Source: Poritiphilus flavus (GTDB lineage: Bacteria; Bacteroidota; Bacteroidia; Flavobacteriales; Flavobacteriaceae). From it: DNA of 64,000 nt. The stretch covers positions 558,001 to 622,000 of the forward strand of contig NZ_WXYO01000001.1 of the NCBI RefSeq assembly GCF_009901585.1. Direction: 5' to 3'. The notes beneath the pieces are model-generated. The model saw nothing but the letters and a program-made list of their open reading frames with translations. It did no database searches and was not told the origin of the DNA. This document shows, in pieces, positions 16,486-24,821 of the stretch. Each line of letters opens with the position of its first letter. Position 1 is the first letter of the stretch. Made by a program: the position numbers and the translations under genes.

Positions 16486-17403
16486 TTGGAAAGAAGGCAT
16501 TTCATAAGAAATACAGCATTAGCATCGGGAGCCTTAGGTATAAGCGCTCCCTTTAGCTATGCCTTTTCAGCAACTGCACCCGCTCATAAATTCAACCTGA
16601 AATACGCCCCTCACCTTGGGATGTTTAAGCATCATGCAGGGGAGGACCCAATTGCTCAGCTGAACTTTATGGCGGATCAGGGGTTTACGGCCTTTGAAGA
16701 CAACGGCATGAAAGGTCGCGAAGTGGCACTTCAGGAAAAAATGGCTGCTACTATGCAGGAAAGAGGCCTGGAAATGGGGGTGTTTGTGGCTCATAAGATC
16801 TACTGGAGGGAGCCCAATCTCGCCTCAGGAGAAGCTGCCAAACGCGAGGAATTTCTGGAAGACATTCGCAGCTCCGTAGAAGTGGCAAAACGTGTTAATG
16901 CAAAGTGGATGACTGTAGTTCCGGGATTTGTGGATCTGCGGAAATCCATGGGATATCAGACTGCCAATGTCATTGAATCCCTCAAGCAGGCCTGTGACAT
17001 ACTGGAACCCCATGGCCTGGTAATGGTGCTGGAACCCCTTAATTTCAGAGATCACCCCGGTCTGTTCCTTACCGGATCACCACAGGCCTATGAGATCTGC
17101 AAATCCGTGGGCTCACCTTCGTGTAAGATCCTATTCGATATCTATCACCAACAGATCCAGGAAGGCAATCTTATCCCCAATATGGATACCTGCTGGGATG
17201 AGATAGGCTATATTCAAATCGGGGATAACCCGGGACGCAAAGAGCCAACGACCGGCGAGATCAACTATACCAATGTATTTAAGTTTATCCACAGTAAAGG
17301 TTTCCAGGGAATTCTTGGGATGGAGCACGGAAATTCCAAACCGGACAAGGAAGGGGAGCAGGCAGTGATAGACGCCTATAAAAAAGTGGATACTTTCCTC
17401 TAG
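16486..17403 (+). CDS. Tat-exported hydroxypyruvate isomerase-like TIM-barrel protein
   Basis: The frame is open from an ATG at 16426, but the first 20 codons lie inside the preceding gene and look like a shadow. A TTG at 16486, 11 bases after the previous stop, starts a good Tat signal (RRHFIRNTALASG, then a hydrophobic stretch to about residue 30), so TTG is chosen; the product has 305 residues. The barrel resembles hydroxypyruvate isomerase-like proteins, with probable ligands in VLEPLN, LFDIYHQQ, IQIGDNPGR and GMEHG. It is the third gene of the oxidoreductase operon and probably acts on the oxidised sugar in the periplasm. Confidence 0.83.
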   Translation: MERRHFIRNTALASGALGISAPFSYAFSATAPAHKFNLKYAPHLGMFKHHAGEDPIAQLNFMADQGFTAFEDNGMKGREVALQEKMAATMQERGLEMGVFVAHKIYWREPNLASGEAAKREEFLEDIRSSVEVAKRVNAKWMTVVPGFVDLRKSMGYQTANVIESLKQACDILEPHGLVMVLEPLNFRDHPGLFLTGSPQAYEICKSVGSPSCKILFDIYHQQIQEGNLIPNMDTCWDEIGYIQIGDNPGRKEPTTGEINYTNVFKFIHSKGFQGILGMEHGNSKPDKEGEQAVIDAYKKVDTFL

Positions 17404-17518
17404 CCTCAATCGACTAAATCACGGCTTTTTCCTACATTTTTTTTATTTCATCCAATAAATGAGGTCTTTTAACGTTCTTTTTGGAAAGGCTGGGCACCTC
17501 TTTACCGTCTAACCTACT

Positions 17519-17605
17519 ATGGAACTCTATATTTCTCTTTTGATGATCTATGGGCTGCTATTTTTAGCGGGCAAGATAGTTTATCACCAATTTTTCAAAA
17601 AATAG
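17519..17605 (+). CDS. 28-residue single-span membrane peptide, copy 1
   Basis: The peptide starts MELYISLLMIYGLLFLAGK and ends in FFKK. One hydrophobic helix (about residues 4-18) is followed by a short basic tail. It shares 11 of 28 positions with a second 28-codon frame 130 bases downstream, including the ME start, LL, Y, LF, V and the final F-x-K. Equal length plus shared pattern argues that both are translated. No family is recognised; small one-span peptides often bind larger membrane complexes. Confidence 0.5.
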   Translation: MELYISLLMIYGLLFLAGKIVYHQFFKK

Positions 17606-17735
17606 CCGTTTTAGAATCGTTTTCCCTTCAGGCTTGAAATTTTAACAGTTAAAACGAATCTTTTGGAATTTTCCGTGATCTTTTTGCGGTTTCCTCACGT
17701 ATATTAATAAGACACTATCAAAATGGGGCATTGAT

Positions 17736-17822
17736 ATGGAGAATTATTATATACTGTTATTGGTTTACACGGCATTGTTCGTTGTTTCCTATAACGTCTT
17801 GAGACCCTATTTTAATAAATAG
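17736..17822 (+). CDS. 28-residue single-span membrane peptide, copy 2
   Basis: The peptide starts MENYYILLLVYTALFVVSY and ends in YFNK. It is the same length as copy 1 and has the same layout: acidic residue 2, hydrophobic helix, aromatic and basic tail. Both copies are preceded by a stretch containing CTTTTTGGAA or CTTTTGGAA, which may belong to the promoter or leader. Function unknown. Confidence 0.5.
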   Translation: MENYYILLLVYTALFVVSYNVLRPYFNK

Positions 17823-17945
17823 GATCAAGACCCTTTCTTAGAACTTATTACCTACCACTTTTAGCCATTGCAATTTGGCCGTTACCCTTTTTTGTTCTTA
17901 AATCAGATTACTTTAGCCCTCTTTTGTTGTTTTCTATTACTAAAA

Positions 17946-17991
17946 TACCCCAGGTTCTTCGCCACGGACAATGACATTTGAACCTGAGGTA
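17946..17991 (-). terminator. Terminator of nrdA
   Basis: TACCCCAGGTTC (17946-17957) pairs with GAACCTGAGGTA (17980-17991) with one wobble pair, giving a 12-pair stem. On the minus strand the stem is followed by TTTTAGTAATAG. It lies 29 bases after the nrdA stop codon. Confidence 0.65.
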
Positions 17992-18019
17992 CTTTTATGA
18001 ATAAACACTAATTAATCCG

Positions 18020-20494
18020 CTACGACCCGCACATCAGGCAGTCGTCATCAGCCTGACCTTCCTTGGCTTTCGCGATCAGTTCTTTCATTTCTTCCGGCGA
18101 CATGGGCTCTACATCCACTTCCTGCTGTACAGGAGTGGTTTTCACATCCAGGTCTGCCGCGACTTCCGGGCTGGCAGCCATTACTTCTGCTTCCGCCGCG
18201 ACACTGACCGGCATCTCTTTCTTCTTGGTATTGTCCAGGGTGAATTTGATAGCGTCTACCGCAGCTTTGGTACGCAGGTAGTACATTCCGGTTTTCAGGC
18301 CGCTCTTCCAGGCGTAGAAATGCATAGAGGTTAACTTGGCGTAATTCGCGTTTTCCATGAAGAGGTTTAGGGACTGACTCTGGTCAATGAAGTAACCTCT
18401 GTGCCTGGACATATCTATAATGTCTTTCATACTCAGTTCCCACACCGTCTTATATAACTCCTTGATGTTATCCGGAATGATATCGATATGCTGAATGGAT
18501 CCGTTGGCCCTCATAAGCTCCTGCTTGAGGTTCTCATTCCATAGACCGAGTTTTACCAGGTCTTCCAACAGATGTTTGTTAACTACAATAAATTCCCCTG
18601 AAAGCACCCTACGGGTGTAGATATTAGAAGTATAGGGTTCAAAACACTCGTTATTACCCAATATCTGAGATGTTGAAGCCGTTGGCATAGGTGCCACCAG
18701 CAGGGAATTCCTAACACCGTGTTTCTTTACATTCTTACGAAGCTTCTCCCAGTCCCATCGCCCTGAAAGCTCCTCGTCCTTAACGCCCCAGAGGTTGTGC
18801 TGGAATTCTCCATCCGCCATGGGCGATCCTTCAAAAGTAGAATAAGGTCCTTCTTCTTTGGCCTGTTCCATAGAAGCGGTAACCGCGGCATAATACAGGG
18901 TCTCGAATATCTCCTGGTTTAGTTTCTTTGCTTCGTCACTGGTAAATGGTAACCTCAGCATGATGAAAGTATCGGCCAATCCCTGTACACCCAGCCCTAT
19001 AGGTCTGTGCCTCATATTGGAATTCTTGGCCTCCTTGATCGGATAGTAGTTCCTGTCAATTACCCTGTTGAGGTTTTTGGTAACCCTTTTGGTAACCTTG
19101 AACAGCTCTTTATGGTCGAAGCTACCATTTTTTACAAACATTGGTAAAGCGATGGACGCCAGGTTACAAACGGCCACTTCATCCTTTGAGGTGTATTCCA
19201 GGATCTCCGTACATAGGTTGGACGATCTGATAGTTCCCAGGTTTTTCTGATTGCTCTTTCTATTAGCGGCATCCTTATACAGCATGTATGGGGTACCGGT
19301 CTCTATTTGCGATTCCAGTATTTTTTCCCATAGATCTCTTGCTTTTATGGTTTTCCTGCCTTTCCCCTGGGCTTCATATTTGGTGTATAAAGCTTCGAAC
19401 TCTTCGCTATGACTAGAGAAAAGTCCCGGACATTCATTTGGGCACATCAGTGTCCATTCTCCATCGGCTTCTACCCTTTTCATAAACAGATCCGGGATCC
19501 ACATGGCATAGAAAAGGTCTCTGGCGCGCATTTCTTCTTTCCCGTGATTCTTCTTCAGGTCCAGGAAATCGAAAATATCCGCATGCCATGGTTCCACGTA
19601 GATCGCAAAGCTTCCTTTTCTTTTACCACCACCCTGATCCACATATCGGGCAGTATCGTTAAAAACCCGCAGCATAGGCACTATGCCGTTAGAGGTACCA
19701 TTGGTCCCAGCTATATAAGAGCCTGTAGCACGTACGTTGTGAATGGACAGCCCGATACCGCCGGCAGACTGGGATATCTTGGCAGTTTGTTTCAGCGTAT
19801 CGTAAATACCATCAATACTGTCTTCCTTCATCGCAAGGAGGAAACAGGAAGACATTTGAGGTTTGGGAGTCCCTGAATTGAACAAAGTAGGTGTTGCATG
19901 GGTAAAATACTTTTTAGACATCAATTCGTAGGTCTCAATGGCAGAATCCAAATCGTCCAGATGGATACCCACAGCCACCCGCATCAGCATATGCTGTGGC
20001 CTTTCTGCTATCTTCCCGTTCAGTTTTAGGAGGTATGATCTCTCCAGGGTCTTAAACCCAAAATAGTCATATCCAAAATCGCGGTTGTAGATAATCGTAG
20101 AATCAAGTTTGTCCGCATTTTCGGAAATCACTTTGTATACCTCATCCGAGAGTAGCGGTGCTTTTTTTCCTGTACGGGGATTCACATATTCGTACAGGTC
20201 CTTCATGGTTTCGGAAAAAGACTTCTTGGTGTTCTTGTGGAGGTTAGAAACAGAGATCCTGGCAGCAAGTTTTGCGTAGTCCGGATGTGCAGTGGTCATG
20301 GTCGCTGCTATTTCCGCCGCGAGATTATCCAATTCAGAGGTGGTAACGCCATCATACAAGCCTTCGATAACCCGCATCGCTACTTTTACAGGGTCTACCA
20401 GGGTATTTAGTCCATAACACAGTTTTCGAACTCTGGCCGTAATCTTATCGAACATTATCGGCTCTTTTCTACCATCTCTTTTTATTACATACAT
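18020..20494 (-). CDS. nrdA: Ribonucleoside-diphosphate reductase, alpha subunit (class I)
   Basis: This 824-residue protein is the catalytic subunit that makes deoxyribonucleotides. It has an N-terminal ATP-cone ([18 protein letters not shown]), the barrel with the active-site block [17 protein letters not shown], the SNLCTEI and CNLASIALP segments, and [15 protein letters not shown] near the C terminus. The tail ends DDCLMCGS, whose cysteine pair passes electrons from thioredoxin or glutaredoxin. The ATP-cone implies allosteric control of overall activity. It follows nrdB by 118 bases, with a terminator between them, so the genes may be expressed at different levels. Confidence 0.96.
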   Translation of the reverse strand: MYVIKRDGRKEPIMFDKITARVRKLCYGLNTLVDPVKVAMRVIEGLYDGVTTSELDNLAAEIAATMTTAHPDYAKLAARISVSNLHKNTKKSFSETMKDLYEYVNPRTGKKAPLLSDEVYKVISENADKLDSTIIYNRDFGYDYFGFKTLERSYLLKLNGKIAERPQHMLMRVAVGIHLDDLDSAIETYELMSKKYFTHATPTLFNSGTPKPQMSSCFLLAMKEDSIDGIYDTLKQTAKISQSAGGIGLSIHNVRATGSYIAGTNGTSNGIVPMLRVFNDTARYVDQGGGKRKGSFAIYVEPWHADIFDFLDLKKNHGKEEMRARDLFYAMWIPDLFMKRVEADGEWTLMCPNECPGLFSSHSEEFEALYTKYEAQGKGRKTIKARDLWEKILESQIETGTPYMLYKDAANRKSNQKNLGTIRSSNLCTEILEYTSKDEVAVCNLASIALPMFVKNGSFDHKELFKVTKRVTKNLNRVIDRNYYPIKEAKNSNMRHRPIGLGVQGLADTFIMLRLPFTSDEAKKLNQEIFETLYYAAVTASMEQAKEEGPYSTFEGSPMADGEFQHNLWGVKDEELSGRWDWEKLRKNVKKHGVRNSLLVAPMPTASTSQILGNNECFEPYTSNIYTRRVLSGEFIVVNKHLLEDLVKLGLWNENLKQELMRANGSIQHIDIIPDNIKELYKTVWELSMKDIIDMSRHRGYFIDQSQSLNLFMENANYAKLTSMHFYAWKSGLKTGMYYLRTKAAVDAIKFTLDNTKKKEMPVSVAAEAEVMAASPEVAADLDVKTTPVQQEVDVEPMSPEEMKELIAKAKEGQADDDCLMCGS

Positions 20495-20540
20495 TTTGCT
20501 ACACTTGTTTAATTATACGTCGGCTGGGTCAAATCCTTCT

Positions 20541-20555
20541 GTTAAAAGGTTTAAC
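20541..20555. promoter_or_regulatory. Small palindrome before nrdA
   Basis: GTTAAA and TTTAAC flank a 3-base spacer, 47-61 bases before the nrdA start codon. It could be an operator; the known NrdR box is not matched. Confidence 0.25.
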
Positions 20556-20572
20556 GTTTTAATTTTGGTCAC

Positions 20573-20597
20573 AAAAAACCCTACAAGACGGGGTTTT
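20573..20597 (-). terminator. Terminator between nrdB and nrdA
   Basis: On the minus strand, AAAACCC (20597-20591) pairs with GGGTTTT (20581-20575), with a 9-base loop, and the sequence continues with T residues to six in a row. It starts 16 bases after the nrdB stop. It may be partial, allowing some read-through to nrdA. Confidence 0.6.
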
Positions 20598-20612
20598 AGA
20601 AATTGATCTTAT

Positions 20613-21599
20613 TTAGAAATCAGCGTCGAAGCTGATTTTCTGGGAATCGGTATCCTTTTCTTTGTTCAACACACCGGCTTTTTGGTATTCAGATACACGC
20701 TTTTCAAAGAAATTGGTTTTTCCTTGTAAGGAGATCATATCCATAAAGTCGAATGGGTTGGTGGCATTGTAAACCTTTTCACACTCGAGTTCTACCAGCA
20801 GGCGGTCAGTTACAAACTCGAGGTATTGGGTCATCAACTTGGCATTCATACCTATAAGGCTCACCGGAAGGGATTCGGTGATAAATTCTCTTTCAATATT
20901 CAAAGCATCCACGATAATCTCTGTGATACGCTCTTTTGGCACTTTGTTTACCAGGTGATTGTTGTGAAGATGAACAGCGTAATCACAGTGCATACCTTCA
21001 TCGCGGGAGATCAGCTCGTTGGAAAATGTAAGTCCGGGCATTAGTCCTCTTTTCTTCAGCCAGAAAATAGAGCAGAACGCGCCGGAGAAGAAGATCCCTT
21101 CTACAGCTGCAAAAGCGATCAGCCTTTCGGCAAAACTTGGAGAATCTATCCATCGTAGCGCCCAATCCGCTTTTTTCTTGATAGCTGGAAAGTTCTCTAT
21201 GGCTTTGAATAAAACATTTTTTTCTTTTTCATCCTTGACGTAGGTGTCGATCAAGAGGGAATACGTTTCCGAATGAATATTCTCCATCATGATCTGGAAG
21301 CCGTAGAAGAATTTGGCCTCTGAATACTGCACCTCATTTACAAAATTTTCAGCCAGGTTTTCATTTACGATACCGTCTGAAGCGGCAAAAAATGCCAGGA
21401 TGTGTTTTATAAAATAGCGTTCGTCATCGTTGAGTTTATTATTCCAATCCGCCAGATCCTGATGAAGATCTATTTCCTCCGCAGTCCAAAAACAGGCCTC
21501 ACATTTCTTGTACCAATCCCACAGATCGTGATGTTCAATTGGGAATATTACAAATCTATCTTTATTTTCCTTCAGAATGGGCTCAACGGCTTCGGACAT
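20613..21599 (-). CDS. nrdB: Ribonucleoside-diphosphate reductase, beta subunit
   Basis: This 328-residue radical-generating subunit carries the diiron ligands and radical Tyr seen in the class Ia pattern: [18 protein letters not shown] near residue 80, and [17 protein letters not shown], with the second metal half in [14 protein letters not shown]. The final segment keeps the acidic, aromatic tail that contacts NrdA. Its leader (21600-21740) contains a small palindrome AACAC-AAG-GTGTT. Confidence 0.95.
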   Translation of the reverse strand: MSEAVEPILKENKDRFVIFPIEHHDLWDWYKKCEACFWTAEEIDLHQDLADWNNKLNDDERYFIKHILAFFAASDGIVNENLAENFVNEVQYSEAKFFYGFQIMMENIHSETYSLLIDTYVKDEKEKNVLFKAIENFPAIKKKADWALRWIDSPSFAERLIAFAAVEGIFFSGAFCSIFWLKKRGLMPGLTFSNELISRDEGMHCDYAVHLHNNHLVNKVPKERITEIIVDALNIEREFITESLPVSLIGMNAKLMTQYLEFVTDRLLVELECEKVYNATNPFDFMDMISLQGKTNFFEKRVSEYQKAGVLNKEKDTDSQKISFDADF

Positions 21600-21923
21600 A
21601 ATTTTATGGCTTTAATTTAGTTAGTGTATGAGTGAAAAACTGCTAAGTGTTGGGATCAACAAAGATTGAAAAATGTAATCAAATTGTAAAGTCTGTTTTA
21701 CCAAATTGACTCCAAAGTTTTTAACACAAGGTGTTGAAATCTAGGCTCGCAAGTGATGTTTACAGAGCTTAGCCGAAACAGCTAAAATCGAAAATTTTTT
21801 GGTGGCCCTTGAACAGAAATAAAATAAACCGGAGAGTATAAAAAATACCGTCCGGTTGCAATTAAACACACCAGGGTGTTTATAAAAATTGGGGCAAAAT
21901 TTTAAATAAAAGATCTTCAGTCT
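21600..21923. other. 324-base spacer between nrdB and the methyltransferase gene
   Basis: No gene is seen. It holds a palindrome (AACAC at 21723-21727, GTGTT at 21731-21735) in the probable nrdB leader, the terminator 21821-21857, and a further perfect 7-base inverted repeat TAAACAC/GTGTTTA (21863-21869, 21876-21882). Confidence 0.5.
21821..21857 (-). terminator. Terminator of the methyltransferase operon
   Basis: AACCGGA (21827-21833) and TCCGGTT (21851-21857) form a 7-pair stem; inside it GTAT and ATAC form four more pairs around an A5 loop. On the minus strand the stem is followed by TATTTTATTTC. It lies 67 bases after the methyltransferase stop. Confidence 0.5.
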
Positions 21924-22880
21924 CTAAGCATCGGATTTTACCTTGAGGTGCAGGAACTGTATCAGGTTCTCTTTTTCAGCCCCGATGCGGATCTGATCAA
22001 ACCCGAACCCGGCCTTTCCGGCAAGCTCTGTCAGCTTTCCTTCGGTGCGACAGTTGAGTTCCCACTCACATAACAGTTCCATATAATCCCGACTTGGATA
22101 GTGTTTGGCGTTAAAGTTCCCAAGGACAATTTCTCCTCCCGGGTTCAGCCAGTTTTTGAATAGCTCCAATGCGCTAACCACTTCCTCGTCGCTGCTCCGA
22201 TCTAAGAGTCCCGCTGCCCAGATGAGGTCCTGCCCCACAGGGTTGTTATAGCTGAAAATATTCGTATGGACATATTTGATCTTCCTGAGGTAATTTGCAT
22301 TTAACCCTTTGGAATAGGCGATGGCGTCATCATCCATTTCCACACAGGTAGTATTCACATTGTGGCCCGGCGGGAGTTCCCGGTATAATTCCATCAATTC
22401 TCTTCCGGAACCGCTGATAACGTTAAGTATTCTCAAATTCCTGTTTTCCGCGACCCTGGCCATCACCAGATCCTGAAAATAGGTCTTCCGATGCCGGATA
22501 GCCCTCATGGCGACCTGTTGCTGGAAATAGGCATCCCAAAGACGATACTTCGGATCGTCTGAAGTGTAATAGGTATAGATACGATCCAGTATCAGATAAT
22601 CCCCGGAATAACCACAGGGTTTTAACAGGCCTCTGCCCTGTAGGGTCTCTTTTAAGAAATCCATTCCAAAGATGGTATTGACATAGGCAATTTCCTGCCT
22701 CGATATCCGCCTGTTACGGACTTCGCTTCCCAGGACGGTCAGCAGCGCATCTAGCTGATAAAACCCGGTCTGATCCAGTTGTTTCTCTTCTGCAATTCCT
22801 TTGAGCAGTTCAAGGTAATACCGCTGTTTTTTTACGGTGGTAAGTGCATCAGGCATAGATTGATCATTTTGTGTTATCAC
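21924..22880 (-). CDS. SAM-dependent methyltransferase, PhcB-like
   Basis: This 318-residue cytoplasmic protein has an N-terminal helical region and a class I methyltransferase core (about 150-300): LRILNVISGSGRELMELY as the SAM-binding loop, CVEMDDDAIAYSK as the acidic second strand, and IVLGNF later. The motif KPCGYSGDYLILDRIY (about 98-113) resembles the GYxGDY motif of PhcB-type proteins, which make the fatty-acid methyl-ester signal of Ralstonia. The real substrate is unknown. It is cotranscribed with the small membrane protein 16 bases upstream, and the pair is preceded by a putative LytTR operator. Confidence 0.7.
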   Translation of the reverse strand: MITQNDQSMPDALTTVKKQRYYLELLKGIAEEKQLDQTGFYQLDALLTVLGSEVRNRRISRQEIAYVNTIFGMDFLKETLQGRGLLKPCGYSGDYLILDRIYTYYTSDDPKYRLWDAYFQQQVAMRAIRHRKTYFQDLVMARVAENRNLRILNVISGSGRELMELYRELPPGHNVNTTCVEMDDDAIAYSKGLNANYLRKIKYVHTNIFSYNNPVGQDLIWAAGLLDRSSDEEVVSALELFKNWLNPGGEIVLGNFNAKHYPSRDYMELLCEWELNCRTEGKLTELAGKAGFGFDQIRIGAEKENLIQFLHLKVKSDA

Positions 22881-22896
22881 TTCTCTCTTTAGTCCA

Positions 22897-23160
22897 CTAT
22901 GGCCGGGGTTTTGATCCGGGTTTCTTTAATGTTTTTTTGCGATCTTCCACAGTATAAACATCCAGGTAACCGAGATCTATCATAAAGTCCTTCCTCAACG
23001 CTCCTACCCATTTATTCAGGATATAACCGATTAGCAACAAACTTTCTAAAGCGATAAATATCCAGGGGTTAGTATGCTCTAACAATGCTGCCAGGGGTGT
23101 TGCCAGAATAAGACTGGTATTAAGTAGCAGGGCCAGTAGAAGGATGAGTGAGGTTTTCAT
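22897..23160 (-). CDS. Small membrane protein of unknown family
   Basis: The 87-residue protein has two hydrophobic segments (about 3-27 and 31-52) and a basic cytoplasmic tail with ALRKDFMIDLGYLDVYTVEDRKK. No family is recognised. It is the first gene of a two-gene operon with the methyltransferase. The direct-repeat operator at 23246-23279 ends 86 bases before its start codon. Confidence 0.65.
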   Translation of the reverse strand: MKTSLILLLALLLNTSLILATPLAALLEHTNPWIFIALESLLLIGYILNKWVGALRKDFMIDLGYLDVYTVEDRKKTLKKPGSKPRP

Positions 23161-23245
23161 AATCGCGTAAATTTTAATGGTCAGGCGGATTAAGATCTAA
23201 TCCTGAACTGAATGTACATAATTGGGGAAGTTTGGTAAACTGAAA

Positions 23246-23279
23246 TTGTATCAATGCCCTGTAGCCTTGTATAAATGGT
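23246..23279. promoter_or_regulatory. Putative LytTR operator A (21-base direct repeat)
   Basis: TTGTATCAATG (23246-23256) is repeated as TTGTATAAATGGT (23267-23279). The repeat starts are exactly 21 bases apart, two helical turns. LytTR-domain regulators bind such direct repeats. The same repeat at the same spacing occurs at 24539-24572, and both lie 86-88 bases before a minus-strand start codon. Confidence 0.65.
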
Positions 23280-23345
23280 ATTTATCCATAGCGAGGCCTG
23301 AGATATAATACAATCGATCAGTTTCGAGCAGGTGTGGCTTTTAAA

Positions 23346-23480
23346 ATGAGGGGTTCCATAGGTAAGCAGGGTGGAAAAAGCCTTTCTGGCGGCGGTATGG
23401 GGAAGCTTTTTAGCCTTTTAGGGGATGTGGCCCTTTTTGGTATAAAAACCGTCAAACCGTACGGCCCCCAATGCATATGA
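23346..23480 (+). CDS. Possible glycine-rich 44-residue peptide
   Basis: The open frame starts MRGSIGKQGGKSLSGGGMGK, continues with a hydrophobic, basic segment (LFSLLGDVALFGIKTVK) and ends in Cys-Ile. It contains GG pairs like those at leader cleavage sites of secreted peptides, but no family is recognised. It starts 66 bases after operator A, divergent from the membrane-protein/methyltransferase operon. No consensus promoter was found. An open frame of this size could be chance. Confidence 0.3.
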   Translation: MRGSIGKQGGKSLSGGGMGKLFSLLGDVALFGIKTVKPYGPQCI

Positions 23481-23550
23481 TTTTAATTGCTAGAATCGGT
23501 CTACTGATCTAGGTAGTTCCCCCGAAACCTATAAATCGAGCAAATGCCAA

Positions 23551-23566
23551 AACCAACACGTTGGTT
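23551..23566. terminator. Palindrome between convergent transcripts
   Basis: AACCAA and TTGGTT pair around a CACG loop, flanked by AAAA before and CGGTTTT after. It lies between the 44-codon frame (plus) and the exported-protein gene (minus) and may be a weak bidirectional terminator. Confidence 0.3.
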
Positions 23567-23703
23567 CGGTTTTCCAATTCGCAATTCCATCGGTAGGCTG
23601 CTTTTCAGCAATGGTATATTCTAATTTAAACATACCCCTATCTGAGCCGTACCTGTGGTTTGACAGTATTATTAAGCTATATTAAATATACTCTTTTTCC
23701 CGC

Positions 23704-24261
23704 TTAAATCCGGGGTATTGCCGTGAAATTTCCTTTGATAATCAATTGTTTACCTTCAGGATTCACTAATCTTACATCTATTCTTCCGCCTAGTTTATCT
23801 AAGCCGGTTTTCGATATAGTGATCTTTCCACGCTTCGCAAAAAATGGCTGTTCTCCGAGATCCGGGATATTGGCAAATCCGAATACCCCCTCGAAGCTAT
23901 CGAGAAAGCCATCTATTTTTTCGTTTACCTGAAATGTTCCTGGTAATGAAATGGTATTTTCCCCCTTTTGAGAGATCACAAATCCAAGTGAATGATCGGC
24001 ATGCCCTTCACCACTTTTCAGGTTGAGTTTAATCACCTTAAATGGTTTTCCGGAGGCAGTTTTCTCGGTTCCTATCTCAAAATAGCTCTCGCCCCTAAGC
24101 TGTAAATGATATACCCCATCGGTATTCAGTTCATAACTTCCTTCTATTGGAAATACATGGATATATCCACTTTCTGAACTTGCCGGTATATAGGAAACAA
24201 AAATTAAGGATACAATACTAAGCAGTGCCGGCCCAAGAAGTCTGTTAAGTGCTGTTGACAT
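23704..24261 (-). CDS. Exported protein of unknown family
   Basis: This 185-residue protein has an N-terminal hydrophobic segment (about 9-27) acting as signal or anchor. The rest is mostly beta strand, with charged blocks such as LRGESYFEIGTEK and KRGKITISKTGLDKLGGRIDVRLVNPEGK. The repeated short strands suggest a beta sandwich or lipocalin-like fold; no family can be named. It is the second gene of a minus-strand operon with the small peptide at 24290, 28 bases upstream, and is probably controlled from operator B. Confidence 0.65.
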   Translation of the reverse strand: MSTALNRLLGPALLSIVSLIFVSYIPASSESGYIHVFPIEGSYELNTDGVYHLQLRGESYFEIGTEKTASGKPFKVIKLNLKSGEGHADHSLGFVISQKGENTISLPGTFQVNEKIDGFLDSFEGVFGFANIPDLGEQPFFAKRGKITISKTGLDKLGGRIDVRLVNPEGKQLIIKGNFTAIPRI

Positions 24262-24289
24262 GAGGATTCTCTTTAATGGTTAAGCCCGC

Positions 24290-24451
24290 TTATCTGGATT
24301 CAGTAATGCCGTCTTCATGAAAGAGCGGCTTGGAAATTTGCTGCTCCATGACCACCTCCTGACCGCTCATGCGATCTTCCTCGGTGTCTGTATAGACTGC
24401 AGTGATCAATGCAACTATGAACAGGGTGAAGAAAATAAAACACTTTTTCAT
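24290..24451 (-). CDS. 53-residue membrane-anchored peptide
   Basis: The chosen start gives MKKCFIFFTLFIVALITAVY, a classic signal or anchor, followed by an acidic tail (DTEEDRMSGQEVV...). The frame is open to an earlier ATG at 24505, but those 18 residues are not typical and would put the anchor inside the chain. With the start at 24451, the operator lies 88 bases upstream, almost the same as for the membrane protein at 23160, which supports the choice. Function unknown. Confidence 0.6.
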   Translation of the reverse strand: MKKCFIFFTLFIVALITAVYTDTEEDRMSGQEVVMEQQISKPLFHEDGITESR

Positions 24452-24538
24452 CTCAATTTCTTTATTAGTTACTGTGAATGCTTTGATCCGTATTGCTGTA
24501 GCCAAAGTAGGCCTAGCGTTCCAATGTTCCCGACTGTT

Positions 24539-24572
24539 TTGTATAAATGGTAGAAAATCTTGTATAAATGGT
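24539..24572. promoter_or_regulatory. Putative LytTR operator B (21-base direct repeat)
   Basis: TTGTATAAATGGT occurs twice, at 24539-24551 and 24560-24572, perfect copies with starts 21 bases apart. It lies 88 bases before the small-peptide start at 24451 and 186 bases before the promoter of the LytTR gene. It is very likely the binding site of that regulator. Confidence 0.7.
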
Positions 24573-24757
24573 TTTAGGGCCCAATTACAGGCGATTTTTT
24601 ATTTTATTATGTTGATTTACAGTATTTTAGTCCAATATGTGAGATTGCGTACCCCGGATACCATAGCCTTATTCTGCCAGAATATACCCCTTTAAAATGT
24701 CGGATTTAGGTATTTTGGAACCATCCACACGTAAAATCGATCTATCGGCACATTTTT

Positions 24758-24789
24758 TTGAGCGGCTAAATCCATTAACGCTATTTTTG
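24758..24789 (+). promoter_or_regulatory. Promoter of the LytTR regulator-kinase operon
   Basis: TTG (24758-24760), 21 bases, then TATTTTTG (24782-24789) match the Bacteroidota housekeeping promoter fully. Transcription would begin about 25 bases before the ATG at 24822. Confidence 0.65.
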
Positions 24790-24821
24790 ACTAACTTACC
24801 TAATCATATCAATTATAGCTT

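Larger units (their letters stand above)
17404..18019. other. 616-base spacer with two tiny membrane-peptide genes
   Basis: No long gene is present. The spacer holds two related 28-codon open frames (17519-17605 and 17736-17822) on the plus strand and the terminator of nrdA (17946-17991) on the minus strand. Elsewhere it is A/T-rich. Confidence 0.6.
23161..23703. other. 543-base regulatory spacer
   Basis: It contains the direct-repeat site at 23246-23279, a 44-codon open frame at 23346-23480 and a palindrome at 23551-23566. No other coding signal was found. Confidence 0.5.
24452..24821. other. 370-base divergent promoter region
   Basis: It separates the small-peptide operon (minus) from the LytTR regulator gene (plus). 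It holds operator B at 24539-24572 and the regulator promoter at 24758-24789; the rest is A/T-rich without a coding signal. Confidence 0.55.

Noticed and set aside
21723-21735. AACAC-AAG-GTGTT as an NrdR box
   Set aside because: Position before nrdB is suggestive, but the length and sequence do not match the known 16-base NrdR box.
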